Below are positions 1-11,095 of a DNA stretch of 64,000 nt, piece by piece. Below the pieces are notes generated by a model. That model searched no databases and was not told the DNA's origin. It saw only the letters and a program-made list of their open reading frames with translations. Within the stretch, counting starts at the first letter, position 1, and every line of letters begins with the position of its first letter. This DNA comes from CAWJTV01 sp963845695 (lineage in GTDB: Bacteria; Planctomycetota; Planctomycetia; Isosphaerales; Isosphaeraceae). The position numbers were made by a program, and so were the translations under genes. The stretch is taken from the NCBI GenBank assembly GCA_963845695.1, contig CAWJTQ010000031.1:1-64000 (forward strand), given 5' to 3'.

Positions 1-1294
<1,294 letters not shown>

Positions 1295-1554
1295 TCCCCC
1301 AGGTTCTCGTCGATGGCGACATGGTCCGGGCGGAGACGGATGCGTCGCATGCTTGTCTGAGTGGCTACCAGGCAAAAGCGAGGTCATGGCCGTAAAACCT
1401 TGCCGAGACAGGCTTTGCGGCGAGAACGGCAGAGGATCTCCGTAACTTATTCCGTATCAACGAGTTGCGGCCAATGTCTGTGGCGTCTCACCTGTTATTC
1501 CACCTGTTCTCTGGAAATCGTCCGGTGGTCGCAAGACGCGCGCTATCGTGTCCG

Positions 1555-2562
1555 TCAACCCCGCCTCAGCCACCGCGCCACATCGAGGGCATGATACGTC
1601 AGGATCACATCAGCACCAGCACGTTTGATCCCGGTGAGGGTCTCGAGAACGATCCTGCGCTCGTCGATCCAGCCGTTCGCGGCAGCGGCCTTGATCATGG
1701 CGTACTCGCCCGAGACGTTGTACGCCGCCAGCGGAACACCGAAAGCCTCCTTTACGCGTCGGATGATGTCCATGTACGCCAGCGCAGGCTTGACCATGAC
1801 CATGTCAGCCCCTTCTGCAAGGTCGAGGGCCACTTCACGGAGGGCCTCATCGGAATTGGCCGGGTCCATCTGGTAGGTCCGGCGGTCGCCGAAGCTCGGA
1901 GCACTCTCGGCCGCGTCACGGAATGGACCGTAGTAGCCGCTGGCGAACTTCGCCGCGTAGGACAGGATCGGCAGGTTCACGAATCCTTCCGCATCGAGGC
2001 CCTTCCGAATCGCCTGGACCATGCCGTCCATCATACCCGACGGCGCGATCACGTCAGCACCGGCGCGGGCGTGGCTCACCGCCTGAGCGGCGAGGAGCGG
2101 GAGCGTCGCGTCGTTGTCGACATCCATCCGACCGCCAGTTTCCTTCAAGGGACCACAATGGCCATGGTCCGTGTACTCGCAGAAACAGAGGTCGGTGATG
2201 ATCCCGAGCCCGGGCGCAGTCCGCCGGACCACCCGGATCGCTTCCTGGACAATCCCGTCGTCGCGGACGGCGGCCGACCCTCGCGCGTCCTTGTGCTCCG
2301 GAATCCCGAAGAGGATGATTCCCTGGATGCCCAGTTCGGCAACCTCGGCGACCATCTCGCTGAGCCGGTCCAGTGAAAGCTGGTACTGGCCGGGCATCGA
2401 GGCGATCTCGCGCCGAAGGTTCTTTCCGTGGTAGACGAACAGGGGGTAGATCAGGTCGTCGACGGCCAGGTGGTTCTCTGTCAACACCGCGCGAAGCCAC
2501 GGATGGCTCCGGAGCCTCCGAGGTCGATGGAGGGGATAGCCGGCGGCAGGTTGGTAGGTCAT
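1555..2562 (-). CDS. hemB: Porphobilinogen synthase (delta-aminolevulinic acid dehydratase)
   Basis: Condenses two 5-aminolevulinate molecules to porphobilinogen, the step after HemL. The 335-residue length is normal for the family. Visible motifs are the Cys-rich metal segment DLCFCEYTDHGHCGPL, which indicates the zinc-dependent type, the first active-site lysine in LSYAAKFASGYYGPFRDA and the Schiff-base lysine in MVMVKPALAYMDIIRRVKE. The start MTYQPAAGYPLHRPRRLR is typical. The gene is intact, lies upstream of hemL and is transcribed in the same direction. Confidence 0.97.
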   Translation of the reverse strand: MTYQPAAGYPLHRPRRLRSHPWLRAVLTENHLAVDDLIYPLFVYHGKNLRREIASMPGQYQLSLDRLSEMVAEVAELGIQGIILFGIPEHKDARGSAAVRDDGIVQEAIRVVRRTAPGLGIITDLCFCEYTDHGHCGPLKETGGRMDVDNDATLPLLAAQAVSHARAGADVIAPSGMMDGMVQAIRKGLDAEGFVNLPILSYAAKFASGYYGPFRDAAESAPSFGDRRTYQMDPANSDEALREVALDLAEGADMVMVKPALAYMDIIRRVKEAFGVPLAAYNVSGEYAMIKAAAANGWIDERRIVLETLTGIKRAGADVILTYHALDVARWLRRG

Positions 2563-2704
2563 CGTTCTCTAATCCTTGCTCTTTGGTCCTTGAGTCCTTG
2601 GTTCACAGTTGCTCGTGGTTCATGGCCTCGGGAGAGGCAAACTGGGTCGAGGACACGTTACCCAGGCGACGACAGGTCTTCCAAGGACTCGAGGACCAAT
2701 GGGA

Positions 2705-5700
2705 TCAATACCCCCGGCGCGGCGGGGGAGGCGGCTGCGGATGCAGCCGGACTTCGTTCCCGTTGGCGTCGAAGCACTCGATCATCAGGTGCTCAGCCGG
2801 GGCATCCTCGGCGAAGCTGATTTGGATCGACATGTTGCAGTCGAGCTCCATCCGAGCGATCTCCTTCCGCTTGCGATTATTCAAGTAGGCGGCGACCTTC
2901 GAGCTCACGGAGATGGCGATCCGCCGGATCTCGTCGCGGTGGGTGGCCAGAGCCAGCAGCCGCATGACGTCGATGGCCATGCTCTCCCCGGTCTTGACGA
3001 CTCCCGCGCCGGAGCATTGCGAGCAGTCCTCGTAGATCGACCGCTTCAGACTGGGCCGGATCCGCTGGCGGGTCATTTCGATGAGGCCGAAGGCACTCAT
3101 GCGGAGGACCTTGGTCCGGGCGCGATTGCGCTTGATGGCTTCTCGCAAGGGCGCTCGACCCCACGGCAGTGGCGCTCCTCACGCATGTCGATGAAATCGT
3201 TGACGATCACGCCGCCGAGGTCGCGGAGCCGGAGCTGGCGTGCGATCTCCCGCGCCGCCCGCAGGTTCATCTCGTAGGCCGTCCGCTCGGCGTCGTCCTC
3301 CACGCGGAAGTTCCCCGAGTTGACGTCGATGGCTACCAGGGCCTCGGTCTGATCGATCACGATCGAGCCCCCTTCCGGTAGCGGCACGTGTTGACGCTGG
3401 ATCTTGGAGATCTCGTCCTCGATGCCGTACTTGTGGAAGAGGGGCACCTTCTCGTCGTAGAGTTTCAGGCGGTTGACGAACCGGGGCATCACCACGCGAA
3501 GGAAATCCTGCGCCCGTTCGAAGGCCGAGGGCTCATCGATCCAGATCGTATCGATTTCCGATGTGAAGATGTCGCGGATCGTCCGGATGATCATGTCCGA
3601 TTCTTGATAGATCGGCGTGGGTGCGCGGGACTTCTTGATGTCGCCGAAGGATCACCTTCCAGAGCCGCAACAGGTAGGCGAGGTCGCGAGCCAGTTCGCG
3701 CTTGGTCCGCTCCAGACCGGCGGTCCGGACGATGAAGCCCAGCCCCTTGGGGGGATTCAGCTCGAGCATGATCTCACGGAGCTTGCGTCTCTGTCCTTCG
3801 TTGACGATCTTGCGGGAGACGCCGACGCGATTGAGGCCGGGCATCAGGACGAGGTATCGGCCGGGGATGCTGATATAAGTTGACAGGGTCGGCCCCTTGG
3901 TGCCGATGCTCTCCTTGATGACCTGGATGAGGACCTCGTCTCCGCGCCGGAAGATTTCTTGGATCGGCGGCTTAGCCGGGCCGCGGGTTCGGCCGGGCCG
4001 TCCGCCACGGGCCGGCTCCTCACCCGGTTTGGATCGAGGTTCGGGGCCGCCGCGCAAGCCCATTTCTCGCTCGAGCTCTTCGATCTCTTCGATCTCCTTG
4101 CGGATCTCCTGCTCGAGTTCGGCGTCAATCTCCTCTTCAACCACGGGTCGGCGCTCGTCGATCGCGAAATCATCTTCGTCGAGTGTGCGGTCACCATGCC
4201 CGGCCATCTCTTCCAGGTCGAGGTCGTCGAGATCGCCGAGCGTTTCGGCGTCCGGTCGGGTGCCGCGGGCGAAGGGCCGCGAGGGCTCCTCCGCGGGGAA
4301 CTCTTCGTAGTCCGCCTCGAGGTCCTCCGGAGCGGGGAGTGGTGAAGGTTTCGAACTTGCTCGGTTCGCGGTCCAGCTCCCGGCGCCGGCCACGGCGCCG
4401 GCGCCGGCGCCGAGCCTCGGGCCGGGCCGGGCCGGCAGCCGCGGGAGTCTCGTCCTCCAACAGATTCAGGTCCTCCTCGTCCGCGACCTCCGGGGCCCGG
4501 GCACTCGCGGATTCTTCGACCAAGTGGTCCGCCTCGCGCTCTGGCCACTCCGATTCAACGGGGAAGAGTTCCGATCCGAACGGGGAGTCGCTGGAGCGCA
4601 ACCGTTCACGACGGGGAATGTAACCGGGCTCGCCGGCACGCGCGTGAGGCCGGGGTCGTTCCCGATCGCGGTCACGGGTCCGGTCGCGTTCGGGTTCGCG
4701 CTCGACGACTGGGCTCGGAGGTCTCTGGGACCCTGCGGCGCTCTGGATCGGAAGGACGATCGACGCCAGGCTCCGGAGCGACGGGCGTCTCTCGCGACCG
4801 GTCCCAATCGCCTCCTCGGGATCGGATTGCCGTGCGCCCACCACGCCGGCGCGGCGGTTCTTCGAACGGTGGGATCTCCCCGAAATCGGGCTCCACGCGC
4901 AGGTGTTCGCCAGCCGGTTCGAGGTCAGGCTCCGGGATTGCAGGCTCTCCACGTTCCGCCGACGGCGAGGGACGCCCGCGACCAGGCCCGGTCGGGGTCC
5001 GGCCTCGACCGCGTCCCCTGCGGGGCTCCCGGTTGCCGAACGACTCGATCTCCGGCTCCGGGATCCCCGGCTCGGCGCGATCCCGTGGCTCACGCTCGAC
5101 CGGGAAGGACGGCGACACCCGGTGACGGGCGCGCTCCGGCCCTTCCAGATCACCAGGCCGATCCCGGTCGAACGCGGACCGCGAGCGATGGGTGCGGCTG
5201 GGGGGCAGATCGGGATCGAACGGCTCCTCCCGCTCGAATCCCGGCACCGGTGGCTCCGGCGGCTCGTCGTGGACGGATTCCCGCTCGGGCCAGAATTCCG
5301 ACGCCCGTTCAGTTTCGGGCTCACGGCGCCAGCCGATCTCCTCGTCCCAGCCGCGTTCGGGCTCCGTGGACCAGGACTTTGGTTCCGACGGTTCGGAGAC
5401 CTCGGTCAAGATATCTTCGGTGTAAGGAGCGCCTGCGGGTGTTCGAGGTGGCTCGGCCGAGCGGGGCTGGGGCACCAAGTCGGAGTCCTGGTCCGCCAAC
5501 CCTTCACCGAAACGTCGCGGCGGCTCGGAGCGATCACGCCGGCCTCGAATCGATTGGTCGGGACGTTCGCGGTCGCGCCCCCGGTCTCGATCCCGATCGC
5601 GGGACCGTTCCTCACCTCGTGGGGGCGGACTGGGAAACGAAGGCGGAATCTCGCCTTGGTCGGCGGAGAGCCCGGGACGCCGATCGTCCCGACCGCGACC

Positions 5701-6030
5701 GTGGTCTCGGCGCGGCTCGCGCCGCTTACCTCGATCGCGTTCGCGACCCCGTAGCCTCGATCCCGGTTCTTCCTCACCCGGCGGATGCCGATAGAAATAC
5801 TGGGGCTCGACGTCCGACACGTGCAGGAACCCATTGCGCCCGACCGAGAAGTCGACGAAGGCCGCCTGGATCGCCGGCTCGAGGTTGACGATCTTCCCCT
5901 TGTAGATGTTGCCTGTATAGCTTTCGTGGCTCGTCCGTTCGACGTACAGCTCCTCGAGAACACCGTCCTCGACGATCGCGATGCGGCATTCTTCGGGCTG
6001 GAGCACGTTGATCAACATTTCTTTCTTCAT
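2705..6030 (-). CDS. rne: Ribonuclease E/G with ~600-residue charged insert in the S1 domain (four frame changes)
   Basis: Endoribonuclease of the RNase E/G family for mRNA decay and rRNA processing. The N-terminus MKKEMLINVLQPEE and YKGKIVNLEPAIQAAFVDF is the first half of the S1 domain. The S1 fold resumes only near 3973 (QEIFRRGDEVLIQVIKE, GPTLSTYISIPGRYLVLMP). Between them lies about 1.8 kb coding Arg/Asp/Glu/Pro-rich low-complexity sequence. The catalytic part follows (VIDQTEALVAIDVNSGNF, GGVIVNDFIDM) and then the zinc-link CSQCSGAG near the C-terminus. Reading-frame changes occur near 4720, 4340, 3640 and 3155. The last looks like one missing base in CGC-GCC. Motifs continue across each break, so I interpret them as indel errors. 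Total length is about 1,108 residues. A DUF2344 gene lies directly upstream, as in many bacteria. Confidence 0.9.
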
Positions 6031-6156
6031 GCGGTGTCTTTCCGGGACTTGCGCCGAAATCTCGGCGTCGATGTTCGGTTAGGAATCAATCCGACTCCAG
6101 GGAGAGTGTCAGAAACGCCCCGCACCTCGCGGGTGAGACGGCCTGGCTCGATGCGA

Positions 6157-6798
6157 TCAGCCATCTAGATCCACCTCGGTGCGAGTGAGGACAGCCCCAT
6201 CATCCAGCGTGTCGCGGAGAGAGAGCGCCTCGAGCAGGTCCTCCGGCCTGGCGGATCCGTCGGAGGAAACCGCGAGACGGAAACGAAGTATCCCCTCGGG
6301 CGACAATTCGGCCGAGACAACGTGCGGGCGCAGGTCGAAGGCCTGCTCACGATCCCGTCTGCGCCGGATCTGGGGCCAGGTCTCGGCGGAGACTACGGCT
6401 TCCACAGCAGCACGGGCCTGGTCGATCCGGTGGCAGGCCACTGGGATCTCGTACTCGACCGAGCGGGGCCGCGGCGCGGGCGCGTCCGGCGGCAATGGCC
6501 GAGCGTCAACCCAGTTGAATCCTGGCGGGGTCACCGCCGAGAGCCGCTCCAAGAGTTGAGACGGCTCCCACGGTTCCAACAACTCGAGATCCACGATCTC
6601 GCGCCGAGCCTCGATCCCCAGGCCCAGGGCCAGGGCGAACGTCATCTTCGGCCGCGGATTGAATCCCTGGGTCACGACCATCGGAACCCTCGCGCGCCGG
6701 AGCATTCGCTCCAGGCAGCGCAGGATGTCCAGATGGCTAACGAGTCGAAGGTCACCGCATTTGGCGAAGCGGAGACGCACCTTGGTAGCTCTTGTCAT
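6157..6798 (-). CDS. DUF2344 / TIGR03936 radical-SAM-linked protein
   Basis: About 213 residues starting MTRATKVRLRFAKCGDLR. The segments VSHLDILRCLERMLRRA and VTQGFNPRPKMTFALALGLG are signatures of the DUF2344 family, which is usually encoded beside or fused to a TIGR03960 radical SAM protein and near rne/rng. The biochemical role of the family is not established. I chose the ATG at 6798 over an upstream start at 6882 because homology begins at MTRATKVRLRF. The radical SAM partner normally expected upstream is not seen in the roughly 490 bases before the gene. It precedes rne by about 125 bases on the same strand. Confidence 0.85.
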   Translation of the reverse strand: MTRATKVRLRFAKCGDLRLVSHLDILRCLERMLRRARVPMVVTQGFNPRPKMTFALALGLGIEARREIVDLELLEPWEPSQLLERLSAVTPPGFNWVDARPLPPDAPAPRPRSVEYEIPVACHRIDQARAAVEAVVSAETWPQIRRRRDREQAFDLRPHVVSAELSPEGILRFRLAVSSDGSARPEDLLEALSLRDTLDDGAVLTRTEVDLDG

Positions 6799-7284
6799 AT
6801 CCGGCGGTCGAGCAGGCCGCTCCGATCCGATCGCGTCGGATGGGGTATACCGCGCCGATTCGGACGTCGGTCTCCTCGCCATCCTCTGAGGTCTTGATAA
6901 AGGCGTCTCGAGTGGCCGTCCGCCGGACTGCTCCGCGCACCGACGGGCACGTCCCGCTCAGCGGTTGGCGAAACAGGTGACCGGCTCGTAGCGGCTCGCC
7001 ACGAGTCGCACGTGAAAACTCGCTAAACCCCTTCAGGGTGTTCTTTCCTAGGATCTCAGCGCCCTGCGCCATCTTTGGGTGTTCCCGATTCACGATTCAA
7101 GAGAGAGATGATTCCGCAATCTTCAATCCCGAATCTCGAATCTAGAGTCTTTCCCGGGATGTGGCCGAGGGTCGCGTCAGGGATCACACAAGGCTTCGAT
7201 TCATCGTCTGGCCTTCGCGCGCGGTCTCGGGGTTCCGACCGATCCGCACCGCAACAGGGAGGGAATTCCGCCCAACTAGGGCGA
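6799..7284. other. Intergenic region, 486 bases
   Basis: Lies between the start of the DUF2344 gene and the stop of ptsI. I see only short overlapping open frames without recognisable motifs. No remnant of the radical SAM gene that usually precedes DUF2344 was identified. Confidence 0.5.
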
Positions 7285-9049
7285 TCAACCAACGTCCGGT
7301 GGGGTGTCAGGCGGCTCCGACATCGACCGGCGCAAAGCCGACTCCAACCCCTCGACCACGTCGTGCGCCGTCTCACGGCGGAGTGCCGCGGCGGCCACTT
7401 CTTCCGCGTCCTGCAGTCGGATCCCGCGGATCACCCGCTTGATCTCGGGTAGCTGGTGGGGGGGCATGCTCAATTGGCGGATCCCCAGGCCCAGTAGGAG
7501 CATCGTGTAAAGTGGCTCGCCACCCATCGTCCCACACACGGTGGCCTCGATCCCGCGATTGCGGGCGGCTTCGACCACCATGGCGATGAGGCGGAGGACG
7601 GCGGGATCAGCAGCATTATACAGATCGGCGACGGTTTCGTTGGTCCGGTCAACGGCCAGTGTGTACTGAATCAAGTCATTGGTTCCAATGGAGAAAAAAT
7701 CCACCTCCTTTGCCAGGTGATCGGCGATGAGGGCGGCGGCCGGCACTTCGACCATGACGCCGACCGGCAGTTTTTCGGGGATCGGGTGACCCTCCGCCGT
7801 AAGCTCGACGGCGACCTCGTTCAAGATGGCCCGCGCGGCTCGCAATTCCACCAGAGTCGTCACCAGAGGAAACAGGATCCGGACCGGTCCCAGCACGCTG
7901 GCGCGCACCAGCGCGCGAAGTTGTGTTCGGAACAAATCCGGTTCGCGGAGCGACAAACGTATGCTCCTGAGCCCCAGAACCGGGTTGGGTTCGACGTAGC
8001 CGCCCTGTCGGTAACCGACGAGCTTATCGGCACCCAGGTCGAGCGTCCGGATCGTGACCGGGCGGCCGCCGAGCGACCGAACGACGCTGGCGTACACCTC
8101 GAACTGCTGGTCTTCGCTGGGAGGAGCCTGGGCGTTCAAGAACAGGAACTCCGTGCGAAACAACCCGACACCCGCAGCCCCGCGCTCCAGACAGACTGGG
8201 ACCTCATCGCCGAACTCGATATTACCCCACAGCTCGACTCGGTAGCCGTCGAGTGTCTCGGCAGGCTGATCGGCCAGGCGCGCCAGATCCTGGAACCGCG
8301 CCGATCGCGCCTCGGCCATCCGCCGATAGCGCCGCTGGGTCGGTTCATCGGGGTCAAGGATGATCAGGCCCCGGTCGCCATCCACGATGGCCAGGCGGCA
8401 CGGCCGGGCCCGATCCAGGAACGGCCCCAGACCGGCCACCGCGGGGATCTCCAGTGCGGCCGCCACGATGGCCGTGTGACTGGAGCGTCCTCCCACCTCT
8501 GTGGCAAAACCCGGAACGCGTCGTCTATCCAGTCCCGCAGCCTCACTCGGGGTTAGCTCATGCGCCAGCACGATCGCCGGTGCGGCCAGCCCGTTGGGCA
8601 ACGGCTCGCGCCTCTCGCCAATGAGATGAGCGAGGATCCGGGCCTGGATGTCCCGAAGGTCGACGGCGCGCGCGGCGAAATGCGACGCGTCGAGCCGTTC
8701 TAGCCGCGATGCGTACCCCTCCAGCACCTCGACCACCGCGTGCTCGGCCGGGATCCGTTCCTGCTCGATGAGCTGGCTAGTTTCGCGCCGCAGCGTCGGG
8801 TCGGCAATCATCCGGGTATGGGCCGCCAAGATTTCAGCATACTGCGGTCCTAGCCGGGTGCGGACTTCCGCCTCGTCGCGACCGGCGCCGGCGCGCGGCC
8901 TCCAGTCCCCGATCCAACCGCTCCCACTCGCGCGTGACTGCACCTTCGGCGATCGATCGGGGGGGCAGGTGCAGGCCGTGCGGATCCAGCACCACCACCG
9001 GGCTAATGGCGATGCCCGGGCTGATAGCGATCCCCCGCAGGACCTGCAT
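7285..9049 (-). CDS. ptsI: PTS enzyme I (phosphoenolpyruvate-protein phosphotransferase), one frameshift
   Basis: Autophosphorylates from PEP and passes the phosphate to HPr. The N-terminus MQVLRGIAISPGIAISPVVV starts at an ATG at 9049. A frame change near 8893, in a GC-rich stretch, joins it to the rest of the protein. The phosphorylated histidine is in GGRSSHTAIVAAAL. The PEP-binding domain shows GVGLFRTEFLFLN, VMVEVPAAALIADHLAKEVD, FFSIGTNDLIQYTLAVDR and the active-site Cys in VCGTMGGEP. The length of about 587 residues is usual. HPr, EIIA-Ntr-like and HPF genes lie just upstream on the same strand, and no EIIB/EIIC permease is present, so the chain probably has a regulatory role. Confidence 0.93.
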
Positions 9050-9217
9050 CGGCCGCGCTGAGGGATTCCCGGTTATATTCGCTGTGACCGAACGCGGCAT
9101 GTCGGGATTCCAAGCAAAGACGCCCGTCGACAACCTGCCACCTTCCGTCGACGGCCCGCCACGCGATGGCCACCGGCGCCCGGGACATTGGCGGTCAAGG
9201 GTGCGAGTCTCTTTCCC

Positions 9218-9550
9218 TCATCGAGACGGCTCCGTACCTGGCTGTGCCTCGAGGGGCTGCCCATTCGGGTCCTCGTAAAACCGGGCCGAAACCAGACCGG
9301 CCAGCGCCTCGATCGCCTCGACGGCGTCCGGCCCGCGCGCCTCCAATTCCAGCCGCGACCCGCACTCGGCGGCCATCATCGTCAGACCCAGGAAGCCCTT
9401 GCCATCAACCTCATTGCCATTGAACCTGACCCGGATATCCGACTGGAACCGCGAAGCGAGTTCCACGAATTTCTGGGCGGGACGGAAGTGCAGGCCGAGA
9501 TTGTTCGTAATCTCGACCCAGCGCTGGGCGACTGTCGTATCGTGGCTCAT
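9218..9550 (-). CDS. ptsH: HPr phosphocarrier protein lacking the regulatory serine
   Basis: Phosphocarrier that accepts phosphate from EI on a histidine and passes it to EIIA. The 110 residues include the site LGLHFRPAQKFVELASRF, with the His in GLHFRPA. The segment equivalent to the HPr-kinase serine region (SAKSLF in E. coli) reads VDGKGFLGLTMMAA here, so Ser46 is replaced by glycine. A polar tail of about 20 residues extends past the usual C-terminus. The gene is 168 bases upstream of ptsI on the same strand and is intact. Confidence 0.9.
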   Translation of the reverse strand: MSHDTTVAQRWVEITNNLGLHFRPAQKFVELASRFQSDIRVRFNGNEVDGKGFLGLTMMAAECGSRLELEARGPDAVEAIEALAGLVSARFYEDPNGQPLEAQPGTEPSR

Positions 9551-9825
9551 CGGCGGCTCGATCGGCCTGGGCCGGGGACAAGCGACCGCCGGGTTCCTCT
9601 AGGAGGCCCCCGCGGCCCATATCATCTTCGTGTTCTACCGTGAAGGCTCCGACCAAGATTCTCCCACAGTGACGGCGATTTCTTAGGCGGTGATCGAGGA
9701 ATTCCATCCGTCGGAGTTCGGATGCCCCTGGCCCGACCGGGATCTGACCGCCCTCGCAGCCGACATGAGTTCGCCGGGCTAGAACCCTCATGCTGACCCG
9801 TGATCGGCTTCCTCCAGCACATGGA

Positions 9826-10257
9826 TCACATTTTCGCGTGACACAGCCTGCGCAAGAAGCTCACAAAACGTTCGTCTTTCAAGTGTCGGGAGATATTCTC
9901 CAGCGCCCGGAGATGGTCGCCGGGCTGATTCTGAGGCGACACTAATAAAAAGAAGATGTCCACCGGCTCGCCGTCCAAGGCCGCAAAATCCACTCCACGT
10001 CGGGATAACGCAACCGTCCCGATCAGTCGCTGGAGCGTCGGATGCCGGGTATGCGGAACCGCCACGCCTTGGCCGATACCCGTCGAGCCGAGTTCCTCGC
10101 GTCCGAGAATCGCCCGGATCACACTCTCCACATCGTTCTCGCTCAGCCGGCCGGCACGGTGGAGGCTACCCACCATCTCGCGGATCGCCTCCTCCTTACC
10201 CATGGCCTGCAGATCGACCACAATGGCCTCTCGTACCACGAAATCCAAGAGCTTCAT
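9826..10257 (-). CDS. ptsN: PTS EIIA component of the fructose/nitrogen-regulatory type
   Basis: Phosphate acceptor of the PTS-Ntr type, 143 residues from the ATG at 10257. That ATG follows a strong GGAGGGG ribosome binding site, and homology begins at MKLLDFVVREAIVVDL. The active histidine is in GIGQGVAVPHTRHP. With HPr and EI immediately downstream and no transporter subunits, a regulatory role (as for E. coli EIIA-Ntr) is likely. The order hpf-ptsN-ptsH-ptsI resembles the classical rpoN-linked cluster, but rpoN is not next to it here. Confidence 0.9.
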   Translation of the reverse strand: MKLLDFVVREAIVVDLQAMGKEEAIREMVGSLHRAGRLSENDVESVIRAILGREELGSTGIGQGVAVPHTRHPTLQRLIGTVALSRRGVDFAALDGEPVDIFFLLVSPQNQPGDHLRALENISRHLKDERFVSFLRRLCHAKM

Positions 10258-10423
10258 CCGCCCCTCCAACGACGGGCCGACCTGCCGACGGTTGACTCGT
10301 TCCCGCCCTCTCCCGGAGCGGTCCACGGCAAACCACCATTCGCTCGTCTCAATCACGGGCCGACCGTTGTTGCCCCGGCCAGCGACCGCCGTGACCAGAT
10401 GCGCCCCGAGCCGGTTTCACCGC

Positions 10424-10805
10424 CTAGACCTCATCGAGATTGCCATCTGTCCCCTCCGGAGACAGCGGAGACGCCAAATCCTCGAACGAAGAACCTCCCA
10501 GGGTTGCATCGCCTTTGTGCTTCTGCACCCGCCCCTTGTACCGCCGGAGCTGTTGTTCGATCTTGTGCACACAAGCATCCATAGCCGCTTCCGGGGTCGC
10601 CGCCCGATTCCCGGGCCACAAAATCGTGCTTGTGTTCCGCCGAGACCAGGATCTCGATTTCCCAGGCATGCTTGACGTGGTCCACTGCCACTTCGATCGC
10701 CATGAGCCGACCGAAATATTTCAGCAGTTTCTCGGCCTTTTCATGCAGGTAGCGATGTTGCTCGGCGTCCAACCCAGCATGGCGGGTCGAAATCTCGATT
10801 TGCAC
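10424..10805 (-). CDS. hpf: Ribosome hibernation-promoting factor, short form (one frameshift)
   Basis: Binds the 30S subunit and promotes ribosome dimerisation or inactivation in stationary phase. It starts with GTG at 10805 (MQIEISTRHAGL), preceded by AGGAG. The core HDFVARE continues in another frame as AATPEAAMDACVHKIEQQL and RRYKGRVQKHKG, so one base is extra or two are missing near 10612. The length of about 126 residues fits the short HPF/YhbH class. It is the first gene of the hpf-ptsN-ptsH-ptsI run. Confidence 0.88.
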
Positions 10806-11095
10806 CCAGAGGCTCCTAGCTAAGTCAACCGGTCACTCTCGACGTCGTGGACGAGGGCGACTCATTAACTTAACCCTATTTCCTACAGCCGGTCAAGACG
10901 TCACCGGCTCGAAGCTCAATAAGCGGGGACAGCTCTTCCGATGCAACATCTTGAGAATGAATCAGTTCGGAGGGTACTATCTCCACCAACGCCCATCCCG
11001 TATGGTAGACCGGCCACTCCTATAGTCACCCCAGCGACCACGCCACGACGAACCTTCGTATAGCTTACTTTAGCGTCTTTCGGGGGTCATGCACT

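Noticed and set aside
4524..5888. Plus-strand open frames within rne
   Set aside because: The low-complexity GC-rich insert is open in many frames; only the minus-strand frames fit RNase E with its conserved flanks.
2705..6030. rne as a degenerate pseudogene
   Set aside because: All catalytic and zinc-link motifs are intact in sequence across frames, and RNase E/G is central to RNA metabolism. Indel errors are more likely.
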